From assembly GCA_028292745.1 (NCBI GenBank), contig JAQGLT010000127.1, positions 1-64,000 on the forward strand: a DNA stretch of 64,000 nucleotides. The letters run 5' to 3'. Numbering within the stretch: the first letter of the stretch is position 1; each line of letters opens with the position of its first letter. Below the pieces are notes generated by a model that worked only from the letters and a program-made list of their open reading frames with translations, made no database searches and was not told the origin of the DNA. The stretch comes from Polaromonas sp. GTDB taxonomy: Bacteria > Pseudomonadota > Gammaproteobacteria > Burkholderiales > Burkholderiaceae_C. A program made the position numbers and the translations under genes. Positions 17,552 through 26,347 of the stretch are shown piece by piece.

Positions 17552-17579
17552 ATCCACTGCACTGTCAAGGAGCTACACC

Positions 17580-18635
17580 ATGAACACTATCCTACCCCTT
17601 CAATTGCGCCGGCGCTTCCTGGCCATTGCCGGCACCACCGCCGCCGTGTGGGGCCTGGGGCTTGGCCGCGCCAGCGCCCAGCCAGCGCCCGCCCGGACTG
17701 AAAAGGCTGCCGAGCCGCTGCAGCAGCTGCAGCAATTACGTATCGGCTACCAGAAGTCCGCCGTCAACCTGGTCATCCTCAAGCAGCAGGGCGTGCTGGA
17801 AAAGCGCTTTCCCGGCGCCAAGATCACCTGGGCCGAGTTTCCGGCCGGCCCGCAGCTGCTCGAAGCCCTGTCGGCCGGCAGCCTGGAGTTCGGCCTGACC
17901 GGCGACTCGCCGCCAGTATTTGCGCAGGCCGCCGGCAAGGAGCTTTTGTATGTGGCCGCCGAGCCGCCCAAGCCCGACAGCTCGGCCATCCTGGTGCTGG
18001 GCGACTCGCCCATCAAGGCGCTGGCCGACCTGAAAGGCAGGAAAATCGCCCTGCAAAAAGGCTCCAGCGCCCATTACCTCTTGGTGCGGGCGGTGGAGAA
18101 GGCGGGCCTGAGATGGGCTGACATTCAACCGATGTACCTGGCGCCGGCCGATGCGCGGGCCGCTTTCGAGCGCAAAAGCGTCGATGCCTGGGCGATCTGG
18201 GATCCGTTCTATGCCGCCATCGAACTGGACATCAAGCCGCGCGTGCTGGCCAGCGGCCGCGATCTGTCGAGCAACAACTCGTTCTACCTTGCCTCCCGCC
18301 CCTTCGTCATCCAGCAGGCGCAAGCCCTGACGGTGGTGCTGGAGGAATTGACGCGGGCCGACACCTTCGCCCAGACCCGGCGCAAGGACGCCATCAAGCT
18401 GATCGCCGATTTCAGCGGGCTGGACGCCGGCATTGTGAGCCTGTTCGTCCAGCGCCGCCCGCCGTCGCCGGTCGGCCCGCTGGGCGCCACGACGGTTGCC
18501 GACCAGCAGCGCGTGGCCGACGCCTTCTTCAAGCTCGGCCTGATCCCGCGCCCGGTCAAGGTCGCTGAAATCGTCTGGCAGCCCGACGCGGCGCGCCTGG
18601 CCCAGCTCACCCGCAAGCAAGAAATCAAGGAATAA
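17580..18635 (+). CDS. ssuA: Aliphatic sulfonate ABC transporter substrate-binding protein, copy 2
   Basis: A second SsuA of 351 residues, clearly a relative of copy 1: [43 protein letters not shown] and [12 protein letters not shown] align to the same motifs. AAGGAG precedes the ATG at 17580; an upstream frame start at 17514 overlaps copy 1 and is not used. The signal peptide [20 protein letters not shown] holds an RRRFL twin-arginine-like motif and ends ASAQ, so Tat export is plausible, unlike copy 1. The stop is four bases before ssuD. Confidence 0.92.
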   Translation: MNTILPLQLRRRFLAIAGTTAAVWGLGLGRASAQPAPARTEKAAEPLQQLQQLRIGYQKSAVNLVILKQQGVLEKRFPGAKITWAEFPAGPQLLEALSAGSLEFGLTGDSPPVFAQAAGKELLYVAAEPPKPDSSAILVLGDSPIKALADLKGRKIALQKGSSAHYLLVRAVEKAGLRWADIQPMYLAPADARAAFERKSVDAWAIWDPFYAAIELDIKPRVLASGRDLSSNNSFYLASRPFVIQQAQALTVVLEELTRADTFAQTRRKDAIKLIADFSGLDAGIVSLFVQRRPPSPVGPLGATTVADQQRVADAFFKLGLIPRPVKVAEIVWQPDAARLAQLTRKQEIKE

Positions 18636-18639
18636 CCCC

Positions 18640-19803
18640 ATGCAAGTTTTCTGGTTCATCCCCACCCACGGCGACAGCCGCTACCTCGGCACTGCAGAAG
18701 GCGCCCGCGAAGTCAGCCTCGACTACCTGAAACAGGTGGCCGTGGCCGCCGACACCCTGGGTTACGAGGGCGTCTTGATTCCCACCGGCCGCTCCTGCGA
18801 AGACCCCTGGGTAGTCGCCTCCAGCCTGCTGCCGGTGACCAAAAACCTCAAGTTTCTGGTCGCTGTGCGCCCCGGCCTGCACCAGCCCAGCCTGGCGGCA
18901 CGGATGGCCGCCACGTTCGACCGGCTCTCGGGCGGGCGGCTGCTGATCAACCTGGTGACCGGCGGCGACCAGACCGAGCTGGAAGGCGACGGCGTGTTCC
19001 TCAACCACGCCGAGCGCTACGAGCAGTCGGCCGAATTCATCCGCATCTGGCGCGAAATCATTGCTAAAAGCCATGACGGCCAGGGTTTCGATTTCGACGG
19101 CAAGCACCTGAGCGTCAAGGGCGCCAAGCTCCTCTACCCGCCGGTGCAAAAACCGTATCCGCCGGTGTACTTCGGCGGTTCGTCGGATGCGGCGCATGAC
19201 CTGGCCGCAAGCCAAGTCGATGCCTACCTGACCTGGGGCGAGCCGCCGGCCGAGGTCGCCAAAAAGATCGCCGATGTGCGCGGTCGCGCCGCCAAGTTGG
19301 GCCGCACGGTGAAGTTCGGCATCCGCCTGCATGTCATCGTGCGCGAAACCGAGGACGAAGCCTGGCGCGCCGCAGAAAGCCTGATCAGCCGGCTTGACGA
19401 CGACACGGTAATCCGGGCGCAGGCGGCGTTCTCGCGCATGGATTCCGAAGGCCAGCGCCGCATGGCCGCACTGCACGGAGGCGGCAAGAAACGAGGCCGC
19501 GCCGACCTGGAGATCAGCCCCAACCTGTGGGCCGGCGTCGGCCTGGTGCGCGGCGGCGCCGGCACCGCGCTGGTGGGCGACGCGAAAACCGTGGCAGCCC
19601 GCTTCGAGGAGTACGCGGCGCTGGGCATCGACACCTTCGTGATGTCGGGCTATCCGCATTTGGAGGAGGCCTATCGTTTCGCCGAGCTGGTGTTCCCGCT
19701 GCTGCCGCGCAAGCTGCGGCAAAAGCTGCCGGGCACCGGCCTGACCGGGCCGTTCGGCGAAGTCGTGGCCAACCACTACCTGCCGCGCGCGTCGCAGAGC
19801 TGA
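18640..19803 (+). CDS. ssuD: FMNH2-dependent alkanesulfonate monooxygenase
   Basis: SsuD cleaves the C-S bond of alkanesulfonates to aldehyde and sulfite using reduced FMN from SsuE. The 387-residue luciferase-like TIM-barrel protein begins [18 protein letters not shown] and has [33 protein letters not shown] and [18 protein letters not shown], the family landmarks. AAGGAATAACCCC precedes the ATG. Length matches the 380-residue norm. Sulfite released here would feed the CysI enzyme. Confidence 0.96.
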   Translation: MQVFWFIPTHGDSRYLGTAEGAREVSLDYLKQVAVAADTLGYEGVLIPTGRSCEDPWVVASSLLPVTKNLKFLVAVRPGLHQPSLAARMAATFDRLSGGRLLINLVTGGDQTELEGDGVFLNHAERYEQSAEFIRIWREIIAKSHDGQGFDFDGKHLSVKGAKLLYPPVQKPYPPVYFGGSSDAAHDLAASQVDAYLTWGEPPAEVAKKIADVRGRAAKLGRTVKFGIRLHVIVRETEDEAWRAAESLISRLDDDTVIRAQAAFSRMDSEGQRRMAALHGGGKKRGRADLEISPNLWAGVGLVRGGAGTALVGDAKTVAARFEEYAALGIDTFVMSGYPHLEEAYRFAELVFPLLPRKLRQKLPGTGLTGPFGEVVANHYLPRASQS

Positions 19804-19812
19804 GATGCTGTC

Positions 19813-19908
19813 ATGACGATTCACGCCATCAACTATGTGCAGCTGGCTTTCCTGGCCGGCAACCAGCTTGATTTCCTGCAACCCGAGCTTCCTGGAGCCC
19901 TCGCATGA
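19813..19908 (+). CDS. Possible 31-residue peptide coupled to ssuC
   Basis: A short frame between ssuD and ssuC starts at the ATG 19813-19815 and stops at TGA 19906-19908, overlapping the ssuC ATG as ATGA. Its first residues MTIHAINYVQLAF resemble the start of SsuF (MSIQAINVRNQF) encoded 2 kb downstream, also at DNA level over about 21 bases. It may be a translational coupler, a decayed Mop-domain remnant, or chance. No ribosome-binding site is strong. Confidence 0.35.
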   Translation: MTIHAINYVQLAFLAGNQLDFLQPELPGALA

Positions 19909-20798
19909 GCACGACCACGCAGATTCGGGAGCTGCAGGTGACGCCGCTGCCCGACATCACCGACGCACCGGCACCGCGCTTGGCGGCCAGCAGCGCGGCG
20001 CCGGGTTTTTCAGGCGCTGCCTTCCTGCGCGAGCTGGGCCAGCGGGCGCTGCCCTGGCTGGTGCCGGTCGGGCTGATCACGCTCTGGCAGGTGGCTTCCA
20101 GCCTGGGCTGGCTGTCCACCCGCGTGCTGCCCGCGCCGTCCGAAGTGCTCAAGGCCGCCTGGACGCTAACCGTCTCGGGCGAGCTGTGGACGCACGTGAA
20201 GGTCAGCGCCTGGCGGGCGCTTGCCGGCCTGGCGATTGGCGGCAGCCTGGGGCTGGCGCTGGGCCTTTTGACCGGCTCGGTGAAGTTTTTCGAAACCCTG
20301 CTGGACTCGACCATTCAGATGGTGCGCAACATTCCGGCGCTGGCGCTGATTCCGCTGGTCATTTTGTGGTTCGGCATCGACGAGACCGCCAAGCTGTTCC
20401 TGATCTCGGTGTCGGTTTTTTTCCCGCTCTACATCAACACCTTCCACGGCATCCGCAGCGTCGATCCAGGGCTGATCGAGATGGGGCGCAGCTATGGCCT
20501 GAGCCGCTGGCAGCTCTACCGCGAGGTGATCCTGCCGGGCGCCATGTCTTCCATCCTGGTGGGCCTGCGCTTTGCGCTGGGGCTGATGTGGGTGATCCTG
20601 ATCGTCGCCGAGACCATCTCGGCGCAGGCCGGCATCGGCTACCTGACGATGAATGCCAGAGAGTTTTTGCAGACCGACGTGGTGCTGGTCGGCATCCTGC
20701 TCTACGCCTTGCTCGGCAAGCTGGCCGATGTGCTGGCGCGGGGGCTGGAGCGCTACTGGCTGCGCTGGCATCCGGGCTACCAGAGCAGCGGCATTTGA
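19905..20798 (+). CDS. ssuC: Aliphatic sulfonate ABC transporter permease
   Basis: SsuC is the membrane channel of the sulfonate importer. The 297-residue protein has about six transmembrane segments after a 45-residue cytoplasmic lead, and the EAA-type cytoplasmic loop near MGRSYGLSRWQLYREVILPGA that contacts the ATPase. NIPALALIPLVILWFGIDE is typical of the SsuC/TauC family. CTGGAGCC precedes the ATG. It sits between ssuD and ssuB. Confidence 0.94.
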   Translation: MSTTTQIRELQVTPLPDITDAPAPRLAASSAAPGFSGAAFLRELGQRALPWLVPVGLITLWQVASSLGWLSTRVLPAPSEVLKAAWTLTVSGELWTHVKVSAWRALAGLAIGGSLGLALGLLTGSVKFFETLLDSTIQMVRNIPALALIPLVILWFGIDETAKLFLISVSVFFPLYINTFHGIRSVDPGLIEMGRSYGLSRWQLYREVILPGAMSSILVGLRFALGLMWVILIVAETISAQAGIGYLTMNAREFLQTDVVLVGILLYALLGKLADVLARGLERYWLRWHPGYQSSGI

Positions 20799-20819
20799 AG
20801 GAAATTGGAAAAAAATGCC

Positions 20820-21632
20820 ATGACCCAACTTGACCAAAAAACACCCCGTGGCGTGCGCCTTGAAGTGCGCGGCCTGTCCAAGCACTACGGCACGCGCCAG
20901 GTGCTGGACCGCACTGAACTCAACATCGAGCCCGGCGAATTTGTCGCCATCGTCGGCCGCAGCGGCTGCGGCAAGAGCACCTTGCTGCGCCTGGTGGCGG
21001 GGCTGGAGCCGGCCACTCAGGGCAGCATCCGGCTCGACGGCCAGCAAGTCAATGGCCTGAACGAGGACACCCGCGTCATGTTCCAGGACTCGCGCCTGCT
21101 GCCATGGCGGCGCGTCACCGACAACGTGGCGCTCGGCCTGCCGGCCGACGGGCGGCAGGCGGCGGCGCAGGTGCTGGGGCAGGTCGGACTGGCCGACCGG
21201 CAGGACGAATGGCCGGCCCGGTTGTCGGGCGGGCAACGCCAGCGGGTGTCTCTGGCCCGGGCGCTGGTGCACAGCCCGCGCCTGCTGCTGCTCGACGAGC
21301 CGCTGGGCGCGCTCGATGCGCTGACCCGCATCGAGATGCACCAGCTGATCGAAGGGTTGTGGCAGCAAAGCGGCTTCACCGCGCTGCTGGTGACCCACGA
21401 TGTGCAGGAGGCGGTGGCACTGGCCGACCGGGTGATCCTGATCGAGGATGGCCGCATCGCGCTGGACGAGCGCATCCCGCTGGCCAGGCCGCGCCAGCGC
21501 AGCGACCCGCTGTTCGGCCTGCTCGAAAAAAAGATTCTCGACCGGGTGCTGCAGCATCCGGCGCAGCAGGAACCGGCCAATGAACCGGTCTGGCCGGCCA
21601 CGCCGGCGCACGGCCTGCGCTGGGCGGTGTGA
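20820..21632 (+). CDS. ssuB: Aliphatic sulfonate ABC transporter ATP-binding protein
   Basis: SsuB powers sulfonate import. The protein has Walker [11 protein letters not shown], a Q-loop FQDSRLLPW, the signature [10 protein letters not shown], Walker B LLLLDEP and the H-loop LLVTHD. Starting at the ATG 20820 gives 270 residues. An in-frame TTG at 20805 with AAGG just before it would add five residues; the ATG is preferred. The start lies 21 bases after ssuC. Confidence 0.95.
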   Translation: MTQLDQKTPRGVRLEVRGLSKHYGTRQVLDRTELNIEPGEFVAIVGRSGCGKSTLLRLVAGLEPATQGSIRLDGQQVNGLNEDTRVMFQDSRLLPWRRVTDNVALGLPADGRQAAAQVLGQVGLADRQDEWPARLSGGQRQRVSLARALVHSPRLLLLDEPLGALDALTRIEMHQLIEGLWQQSGFTALLVTHDVQEAVALADRVILIEDGRIALDERIPLARPRQRSDPLFGLLEKKILDRVLQHPAQQEPANEPVWPATPAHGLRWAV

Positions 21633-21718
21633 TGGCATATGCAACTGTCCTGCTCCCGCATGGCGCATGCCCCAGCGGAAAAAAGCGACCGGGACGGAAT
21701 GGTTGGATTTTATGAACG

Positions 21719-21776
21719 AAATAAGCCTCTGGCGCAATGACTACAAGCGCGAGTAGCTATTAATTTAGTAGCAAAT
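21719..21776 (-). repeat. Dispersed repeat copy between ssuB and ssuF
   Basis: On the plus strand it reads AAATAAGCCTCTGGCGCA, then a GC-rich spacer with CAAGCGC, then TAGCTATTAATTTAGTAGCA. This is the inverse orientation of the copies at 38710 and 46679. It separates ssuB from ssuF without an evident terminator. Confidence 0.65.
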
Positions 21777-21833
21777 CAGGTTCTATTTTTTGTTTTTTTG
21801 TAGATTTTTTCAACCCCAAAGGAGTTCCCTCTC

Positions 21834-22049
21834 ATGTCCATTCAAGCCATCAACGTGCGCAACCAGTTCCGCGGCAAGGTCAAGGAAATCATCCGCGGCG
21901 ATGTCGTGTCCGAGATCGATGTCGAAACCCCGTGGGGCATCGTCACTTCGGTCATCACGACCCGCTCGGTCGATCAGCTGGCGCTGGTGGTCGGCAGCGA
22001 CGTGGTGGCGCTGGTCAAATCGACCGAAGTGTCGATTGCCAAGCTCTGA
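21834..22049 (+). CDS. ssuF: Mop-domain (molbindin-like) protein of the sulfonate operon
   Basis: A 71-residue single TOBE/Mop domain protein: NQFRGKVKEIIRGDVVSEID, then ITTRSVDQLALVVGSDVVAL and VKSTEVSIAKL. Mop domains bind molybdate or other oxyanions as small oligomers. In Pseudomonas putida the ssuEADCBF operon ends with ssuF, a protein of this type needed for sulfonate use, which supports the symbol. AAAGGAG precedes the ATG. A dispersed repeat lies between it and ssuB. Confidence 0.9.
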   Translation: MSIQAINVRNQFRGKVKEIIRGDVVSEIDVETPWGIVTSVITTRSVDQLALVVGSDVVALVKSTEVSIAKL

Positions 22050-22199
22050 GGCTGCATTGGGCGTCCCAGCCGGTGAACCGGTTGCGCAGTCCCGGCAGGC
22101 CCCGGTGCTTTTGAGCCGATGCCGCAGGGGTCTGCCGCGCTGGTGTATCTTTTGCCCTTACGCCGTTGGATAGACCGCCTTATTTTTCAGGAGACTGCC

Positions 22200-23120
22200 T
22201 TGTCTGTTTTTGAGATCAACGACATCGTCGGCGCGTTGCATGCGGTGCGGCAGGACTGGCGCGCCTCGCAAAAGCGTTCGCGCGAGTACGGCGGACGCGA
22301 ATTTCCGTCGCGTGATGCGCTGGCCCAGGTGATGCAAGCGCTCAAGGGCGCGCTGTTTCCGATGCGGCTCGGGCCGCCGGACCTGCGCCAGGAAAGCGAA
22401 GACTTTTACGTTGGCCACACCTTGGACACGGCGCTGCACGGACTGCTGGCGCAGATCCGCCTGGAACTGGCTTACAGTGCCCGGCACCTGCAGCGCGTCG
22501 AAGCTGACCTGGAAGGCGAGGCACTGCGCGCCGCGCGCGATTTTGCGGCCGCGCTGCCGCAGATCCGCCGCCTGCTTGACAGCGATGTTTTGGCTGCCTA
22601 CAGCGGCGACCCGGCGGCGCGCAGTGTGGACGAGGTGCTGCTGTGCTACCCGGGCGTGCTCGCCATGATCCACCATCGCCTGGCGCACCAGCTTTACCGG
22701 CTGGGCCTGCCGCTGCTGGCACGCATCGTGGCCGAGCTGGCGCATTCGGTGACCGGCATCGACATTCATCCCGGCGCGCAGATCGGCGCGGGCTTTTTCA
22801 TCGACCACGGCACCGGTGTCGTGATTGGCGAAACGGCTGTCATCGGCCAGCGCGTGCGGCTCTATCAGGCGGTGACGCTGGGGGCCAAGCGCTTTCCCGC
22901 CGATGCCGAGGGCCACCTGCAAAAAGGACTGCCGCGCCACCCCGTGGTGGAAGACGACGTGGTGATCTACGCCGGCGCCACCATTCTCGGGCGCGTCACG
23001 CTGGGACGCGGCGCCACCATTGGGGGCAACGTGTGGCTGACCCATGACGTTCCGGCTGGCGGCAACGTGACGCAGGCCGTGTCGCGCAACACCGGCAGCG
23101 GCGCGGAAGCAGGGACTTGA
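22200..23120 (+). CDS. cysE: Serine O-acetyltransferase, EpsC type
   Basis: The enzyme acetylates serine to O-acetylserine, the sulfide acceptor for cysteine. The 306-residue protein has an N-terminal helical region and a C-terminal left-handed beta-helix of hexapeptide repeats: GIDIHPGAQIGAGFFIDHGT, VVIGETAVIG, and ATILGRVTLGRGATIGGN. AGGAG lies five bases before the TTG at 22200, so that start is preferred over the ATG at 22119. Its length and N-terminus fit the EpsC branch. It closes the sulfur run after ssuF by 150 bases. Confidence 0.9.
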   Translation: MSVFEINDIVGALHAVRQDWRASQKRSREYGGREFPSRDALAQVMQALKGALFPMRLGPPDLRQESEDFYVGHTLDTALHGLLAQIRLELAYSARHLQRVEADLEGEALRAARDFAAALPQIRRLLDSDVLAAYSGDPAARSVDEVLLCYPGVLAMIHHRLAHQLYRLGLPLLARIVAELAHSVTGIDIHPGAQIGAGFFIDHGTGVVIGETAVIGQRVRLYQAVTLGAKRFPADAEGHLQKGLPRHPVVEDDVVIYAGATILGRVTLGRGATIGGNVWLTHDVPAGGNVTQAVSRNTGSGAEAGT

Positions 23121-23264
23121 GGACGGCAGCCTGACCGGCTTGCTGTTGCCGCACAAGCTTCGCAGTGGCACCTGCGATCCGTCACTTCTTTCGGCCATGT
23201 TTCTGTATTTTTATGTGTTTTGTGTTTCCAGATAAATTGAAAACGCCAGCTGCCTTCGATTGAG

Positions 23265-23320
23265 TTGCTATCAAATCAGGAGCTGATGATGCATGGTTCG
23301 CATGCGCTGGAACCGTTTTT
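23265..23320 (+). repeat. Dispersed repeat copy downstream of cysE
   Basis: TTGCTATCAAATCAGGAGCT followed by GATGATGCATGG, CGCATGCGCTGGAA and CGTTTTTA follows the family layout, although the small stem is imperfect in this copy. Confidence 0.6.
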
Positions 23321-23447
23321 ATCGCGGATTGCCAAAAACCGCTGCGTCCCTTCGCTGCGAGGCGACTCTTTGAAAGACCGCACTTGAGGGCGGGGCTAAT
23401 GGCCTGCTACCGCTTTTAGCGGTAAAATACTGCTCCAACCCGCAGTG

Positions 23448-23481
23448 TGCAAGCGCTGAAAGCTATAGAAAATATAGCATT
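23448..23481 (-). repeat. Partial dispersed repeat copy
   Basis: CAAGCGCTGAAAGCTATAGAAAATATAGC retains the CAAGCGCTG part and the GCTAT...ATAGC stem. The far GCC-rich end is not recognisable, so the copy is truncated or diverged. Confidence 0.55.
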
Positions 23482-23587
23482 CTTGTTTGTCAGGCTGGGC
23501 CAGCAGTGGCTCGGCGGCTGATTCTCAAGATGGAGTGCTGACTGGCAAGACGCTTGAATTTGGGGAAGGAGCCCCCAGATTTGTTAC

Positions 23588-23914
23588 ATGAACGCCACTC
23601 AATCAACCCCCCGTAAAACCGACCTGACTGTGACGCATGTGCTTGCCGAATTGCTTGAGCGAATGGAGCGAAGCGCGGTGCCAGTAGGTCCGGAACAGTA
23701 TCGCTCCGTGGTTCGGCACCTGGTCAATGAACTGGGCGAGGTAGAGCCGGGCAAGGCGCTTGGTGCCTTGCTCGACACCCATCCGGCCGCTGCGGAACTG
23801 TACGAAAACGTCAATTACCAGTATGCGGGGCTTTGCCGCTCCGCGCTGGATGCTTCGCTTGCCGCAGAGCGGCAGGCCAAAGAGGTTCTGGATCGGGCCA
23901 TGCGCCCAGCCTGA
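23588..23914 (+). CDS. Hypothetical protein, 108 residues
   Basis: An uncharacterised, hydrophilic, probably cytosolic protein with mostly helical composition and no signal peptide or cysteines except one near residue 83. Segments include THVLAELLERMERSAVPVG and YENVNYQYAGLCRSALDASL. GGAAGGAG lies upstream of the ATG. It is followed by another small gene 35 bases later, suggesting co-transcription. I do not recognise a family with a known role. Confidence 0.7.
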   Translation: MNATQSTPRKTDLTVTHVLAELLERMERSAVPVGPEQYRSVVRHLVNELGEVEPGKALGALLDTHPAAAELYENVNYQYAGLCRSALDASLAAERQAKEVLDRAMRPA

Positions 23915-23949
23915 ACCGTTCACCTATATTCTTCAAGGAAGACCGACCC

Positions 23950-24207
23950 ATGGCAAGAGCTGATGCTAAAACCGCCGTACTCGCAGATGGCCTGCGCTAC
24001 AAATCCAAGGTATCGGGTTCTCCGTTTGCCGCGACCACGTCGTTCGGCGCTGCCACGATGTCGTGCTTCATGTGCGGCAAGCACCGCGCCCGCTCCCTGA
24101 TGGGCACCCGCAAGGTGCTTGGAAAGTCCCAGGCCGTGTGCGCGCCTTCGTGCAAGGGGTTGGATGAAGCGCTGGAGGCTGCTGCCGCCGCCGCATCAAC
24201 CTCCTGA
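23950..24207 (+). CDS. Hypothetical cysteine-containing small protein, 85 residues
   Basis: The frame starting at ATG 23950 has CAAGGAAG upstream. An extension to 23833 overlaps the preceding gene and is not used. The protein contains CFMCGKHRARS at about residues 38-48 and CAPSC near residue 67, so two C-x2/3-C pairs could bind a metal, for example zinc. It ends in an alanine-rich tail. No known function is recognised. Confidence 0.65.
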   Translation: MARADAKTAVLADGLRYKSKVSGSPFAATTSFGAATMSCFMCGKHRARSLMGTRKVLGKSQAVCAPSCKGLDEALEAAAAAASTS

Positions 24208-24506
24208 ACAGCCTTACGGCTTTTGGCATCAAGCCAGCCGCGCCTGGACAGCCTGTCATGACAGCCAATATCCGGGCCAGGCTGTCTGCCCTTTCCATCA
24301 AGCTGGGGTTGGTCTGATCTGAATTTCTGCTGCGCAAGGTGCGCCTGACGAAACGGCCCGGCTCGCGCCGCCTTCCGCGGGCTTTGCCACAAAGCAGCCG
24401 ATCGTCGCCTCGGGCGGGCCGCGTGCATGGCCCGATAATGAGCCGCTTCCGAATCACGTCCGCAAGGGGTGAATCGCCTCCAATCGCTGCACACTAGGAC
24501 ATCTGC
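24208..24506. other. Intergenic region with one inverted repeat
   Basis: No gene was recognised. GACAGCCTG (24247-24255) and CAGGCTGTC (24278-24286) are exact reverse complements with a 22-base loop. No T-run follows, so it is not an obvious intrinsic terminator. Confidence 0.4.
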
Positions 24507-24836
24507 GTGAGAAAAACATACCTCCTCAATCTAGAGGGCAAGAACCGTGATCGCCTGCTCGAAGCGAGCAAGCACGACATCCGCAAGTACGTGAAACGTG
24601 AACGCGGCCGGCCTTTGCCCGCCGGTGTGGACTTCTGGGATTTTGACTGCAAGTTCGGCAGCAACGAAGCCACCGCTGCCGTCACTCACTTTGCCACGAT
24701 CATGGGCCTGATCGACACGGTTGCCCAGGAGGGCGGCGAGCAGTTCTATGTGGAAGTCGTGACCAAGCCGGGACACCGCACGGCCAAGCCGCACGATGCA
24801 GCTGGCCTTTCCGGGGACGACGAGGATTCCAAGTAA
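24507..24836 (+). CDS. DUF6172 family protein
   Basis: A 109-residue cytosolic protein starting at GTG with AGGA nine bases upstream. The sequence MRKTYLLNLEGKNRDRLLEA, then HDIRKYVKRERGRPLP and FWDFDCKFG, is that of a small conserved family I know as DUF6172; no function is established. The C-terminus is acidic and probably disordered (LSGDDEDSK). It faces the DEAD-box helicase gene convergently with a 32-base gap. Confidence 0.75.
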   Translation: MRKTYLLNLEGKNRDRLLEASKHDIRKYVKRERGRPLPAGVDFWDFDCKFGSNEATAAVTHFATIMGLIDTVAQEGGEQFYVEVVTKPGHRTAKPHDAAGLSGDDEDSK

Positions 24837-24868
24837 AACGCCAGTCTGGCCGCCCTGGCGCTGGCGGC

Positions 24869-26140
24869 CTAATGGCCTGATTCAGACGCGCTTCGGGCCG
24901 CGGCCTCTCGCAGCTTGTCTTTCTTGCTGGGCCGCTTTCCCTTGATTCCACCGGTCCCCGACGGGTCGGCGGTAGTGAATGCCTGCAACTCCACCGGCTC
25001 AAACCCGGTCACCTGTTCACGGGCAATACTGAGTTTCTGGCGCTTTTCAATCAGCCTGAAATGGGCTTCGGTCGCGGCGCTGACAAAGCTGATCGCCAGG
25101 CCGGTTTCTCCCGCCCGGCCGGTTCTGCCAATCCGATGTATGTAATCTACAGATGAGCGTGGTAAATCGTAATTCACCACGGCCGGCAACTGGGCAATAT
25201 CAAGGCCTCGTGCCGCCACATCGGTTGCCACGACCACCTGGACAATCTTCAGTTTGAAGTCCTGCAGCACCTGGCTGCGCTTGCCCTGGCTTAATTCGCC
25301 GTGAAAAGGCTCGGCCTCAATGTCGGCCTTGCGAAGTTTGTCGGCCACGATCTCCGCAGCATGCTTGGTCGCCACGAACACCAGTACCCGGCTCAGTCCC
25401 TCGGTCTGCACCAGATGGCGAAGCAGCTGCGTGCGCCGGCCCGGGTCCACCTCGATGGCACGCTGCACGATCTCCGGCTCGGCTTGCGGCTCGGCCCGCA
25501 CTTCAATCCGCAAGGGCGCCTGCAGCATGTCGGCGGCCAGCATTTCAATTGCAGGTGGAAAAGTCGCCGAGAAAAACAGGTTCTGACGCCGTGCCGGCAG
25601 CAACGCCAGGATACGGGCCAGCTCTTCGCCGAAACCCAGGTCGAGCAGCCGGTCGGCTTCATCGAGCACCAGCATGCCGAGCGATGAAAGCGACAGCGCG
25701 TTGTGGTCGATCAGGTCAATCAGCCGGCCGGGCGTTGCGACCACAATGTCGGCCCCCCCGCGCAGGTTCATCATTTGCGGATTGATCGACACGCCGCCAA
25801 ACATCACCGCAACCTTCACGCGGTGGGGCAGGTACTTGGCCAGGCTGACGATCGCTTCGCCCACTTGCGCCGCCAATTCGCGCGTGGGCACCAGCACCAG
25901 GCCGCGAACATGCCGGGGCCCGCTGGACGGGGCATGTGCCAGCTGATGCAGCAGCGGCAGGGCAAACGCAGCGGTTTTTCCCGAGCCGGTCTGCGCCGAG
26001 CCCACGATGTCGCGCCCCTGCAGGATGGCGGGAATTGCTTCAGCCTGGATGGCGGTCGGTGCCAGGTAGCCCTTTTCTGCAAGCGCACGCAAAAAGGCCG
26101 GCAGCAAAGTGGGTGAAAAACCAAGGGAAGAAAAGGGCAT
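24869..26140 (-). CDS. DEAD-box ATP-dependent RNA helicase, RhlE-like
   Basis: A 423-residue superfamily-2 helicase. In order: Q-motif region around TAIQAEAIP, motif I AQTGSGKT, motif Ia PTRELA, motif II DEAD, motif III SAT, then RecA2 motifs including ATDVAARGLDI and HRIGRTGRAG. The C-terminal tail is short, basic and lysine-rich (GKRPSKKDKLRE), as in RhlE. Members unwind RNA in ribosome assembly and mRNA turnover. Which housekeeping helicase it replaces cannot be told here. Confidence 0.92.
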   Translation of the reverse strand: MPFSSLGFSPTLLPAFLRALAEKGYLAPTAIQAEAIPAILQGRDIVGSAQTGSGKTAAFALPLLHQLAHAPSSGPRHVRGLVLVPTRELAAQVGEAIVSLAKYLPHRVKVAVMFGGVSINPQMMNLRGGADIVVATPGRLIDLIDHNALSLSSLGMLVLDEADRLLDLGFGEELARILALLPARRQNLFFSATFPPAIEMLAADMLQAPLRIEVRAEPQAEPEIVQRAIEVDPGRRTQLLRHLVQTEGLSRVLVFVATKHAAEIVADKLRKADIEAEPFHGELSQGKRSQVLQDFKLKIVQVVVATDVAARGLDIAQLPAVVNYDLPRSSVDYIHRIGRTGRAGETGLAISFVSAATEAHFRLIEKRQKLSIAREQVTGFEPVELQAFTTADPSGTGGIKGKRPSKKDKLREAAARSASESGH

Positions 26141-26347
26141 GGGACAGGGCTCTGGAAAAAAGGGTACGAAGGCCGGCGCAAAACACCGCAGCGGCGGGCT
26201 GTTGCCTGAATCGGCAAGTTTAACTTTTTGAACGCGGGCCGCGAGCGTCGGACGCCTCTTACCCCGGCTGGGCTGTCCTGCCTACGGTGGCGTTTTATGC
26301 CTTTGGATAAGGTGACTCGTCGGGCCACTTTACAAAGGAATATAGAC

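Larger units (their letters stand above)
23121..23587. other. Intergenic region with two dispersed repeat copies
   Basis: No gene was found in this 467-base gap. It holds two copies of the dispersed repeat, at about 23265-23320 and 23448-23481, in opposite orientation, and otherwise mixed sequence. A TAGCGGTAAAATACT stretch near 23417-23432 might include a -10 element for the following gene, but this is weak. Confidence 0.5.

Noticed and set aside
19835-20833. 332-codon plus-strand frame overlapping ssuC
   Set aside because: Low-complexity alanine/glycine/arginine translation of the shifted ssuC frame; ssuC has proper membrane segments and the EAA loop.
20166-21737. 523-codon minus-strand open frame opposite ssuC and ssuB
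   Set aside because: Spans two real genes on the other strand and has mirror-frame composition.
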